Of a stretch of DNA of 15,104 nt, positions 15,087 to 15,104 are shown one piece after another; within the stretch, counting starts at the first letter, position 1, and every line of letters starts with the position of its first letter. The stretch is from assembly GCA_946998295.1 (NCBI GenBank), contig CAMPYS010000034.1, positions 1 through 15,104 of the forward strand, given 5' to 3'. Both the position numbers and the translations under genes were made by a program. Source of the stretch: an uncultured Prevotella sp. Lineage in GTDB: Bacteria; Bacteroidota; Bacteroidia; Bacteroidales; Bacteroidaceae. The notes beneath the pieces were generated by a model, which was not told where the DNA came from, made no database searches, and was given only the letters and a program-made list of their open reading frames with translations.

Positions 15087-15104
15087 CGGTCTATAGTCAA
15101 GTAT
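15056..15104 (+). CDS. Transposase N-terminus, DUF4372/IS4-like (partial)
   Basis: Only 16 codons lie in the window: MNKDSHFTGQPVYSQV, after which the frame runs off the end. The HFTGQPVYSQV segment matches my recollection of the start of DUF4372-containing IS4-family transposases in Bacteroidetes, which open with a similar F-[ST]-G-Q-P motif. So few residues cannot prove the family. The gene points away from the fimbrillin operon, and its start codon is about 130 bases from the fimbrillin start. Confidence 0.6.
   Translation, partial: MNKDSHFTGQPVYSQV

Larger units (their letters stand above)
14983..15104 (+). mobile_element. Left end of an IS4-like insertion sequence (partial)
   Basis: The element is inferred from the transposase start at 15056 and the strong subterminal hairpin. 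The stem AGGGCTGA (14985-14992) pairs with TCAGCCCT (15009-15016), with an inner TCTC/GAGA step. The exact left boundary is uncertain by several bases. The right end and the target duplication are outside the window, so family and completeness cannot be verified. Confidence 0.55.

Overview
The window looks like the chromosome of an AT-rich member of the Bacteroidales, most likely close to Prevotella. The support is indirect but consistent. It carries a fimbrillin-type lipoprotein, an S46 dipeptidyl-peptidase, a fused SpmA-SpmB protein and a ParE of the type with a DGMHIR motif. It also has several promoters of the Bacteroidetes type (-7 TAnnTTTG, -33 TTG), and no strong Shine-Dalgarno sequences. 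Species cannot be fixed from this sequence alone.

Layout. (1) 1-283 is an AT-rich leader with three strong inverted repeats and a candidate promoter. It precedes an AGCS-family sodium:amino-acid symporter (284-1672, +). A two-way terminator (1699-1732) separates that gene from a convergent minus-strand operon. (2) The minus-strand operon, read 6460 to 1734, encodes a double-GNAT-like acyltransferase, topoisomerase IV subunit B (parE) and a secreted S41 C-terminal processing protease. (3) A divergent promoter region (6461-6679) drives that operon and a plus-strand operon: fused SpmA/SpmB membrane protein, Wzx/MATE-like flippase and exported DPP7-type S46 peptidase (6680-11593). (4) A near-perfect two-way terminator (11612-11654) separates this from a convergent DMT/EamA transporter (12570-11653, -).

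(5) From about 12,700 to the end the character changes: base composition is visibly richer in GC and the content is accessory. In order along the + strand there is a six-unit 8-9 bp tandem repeat, a long hairpin terminator, a 53-residue peptide gene, a fimbrillin-family lipoprotein with a FISUMP/DUF1566-like C-terminus (both genes minus strand), and the left end of an IS4-like (DUF4372-type) insertion sequence pointing away. The two minus-strand genes form a small operon for a surface or pilus subunit plus an uncharacterised peptide.

How it fits together. The left 12.6 kb is mainly core housekeeping: amino-acid uptake, chromosome decatenation, envelope proteolysis, envelope glycan export and periplasmic dipeptide release for peptide-using metabolism. 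The right 2.4 kb is a variable surface-structure locus. Its most interesting parts are the fimbrillin-linked peptide, the tandem repeat, and a 14-bp inverted repeat spanning the IS end.
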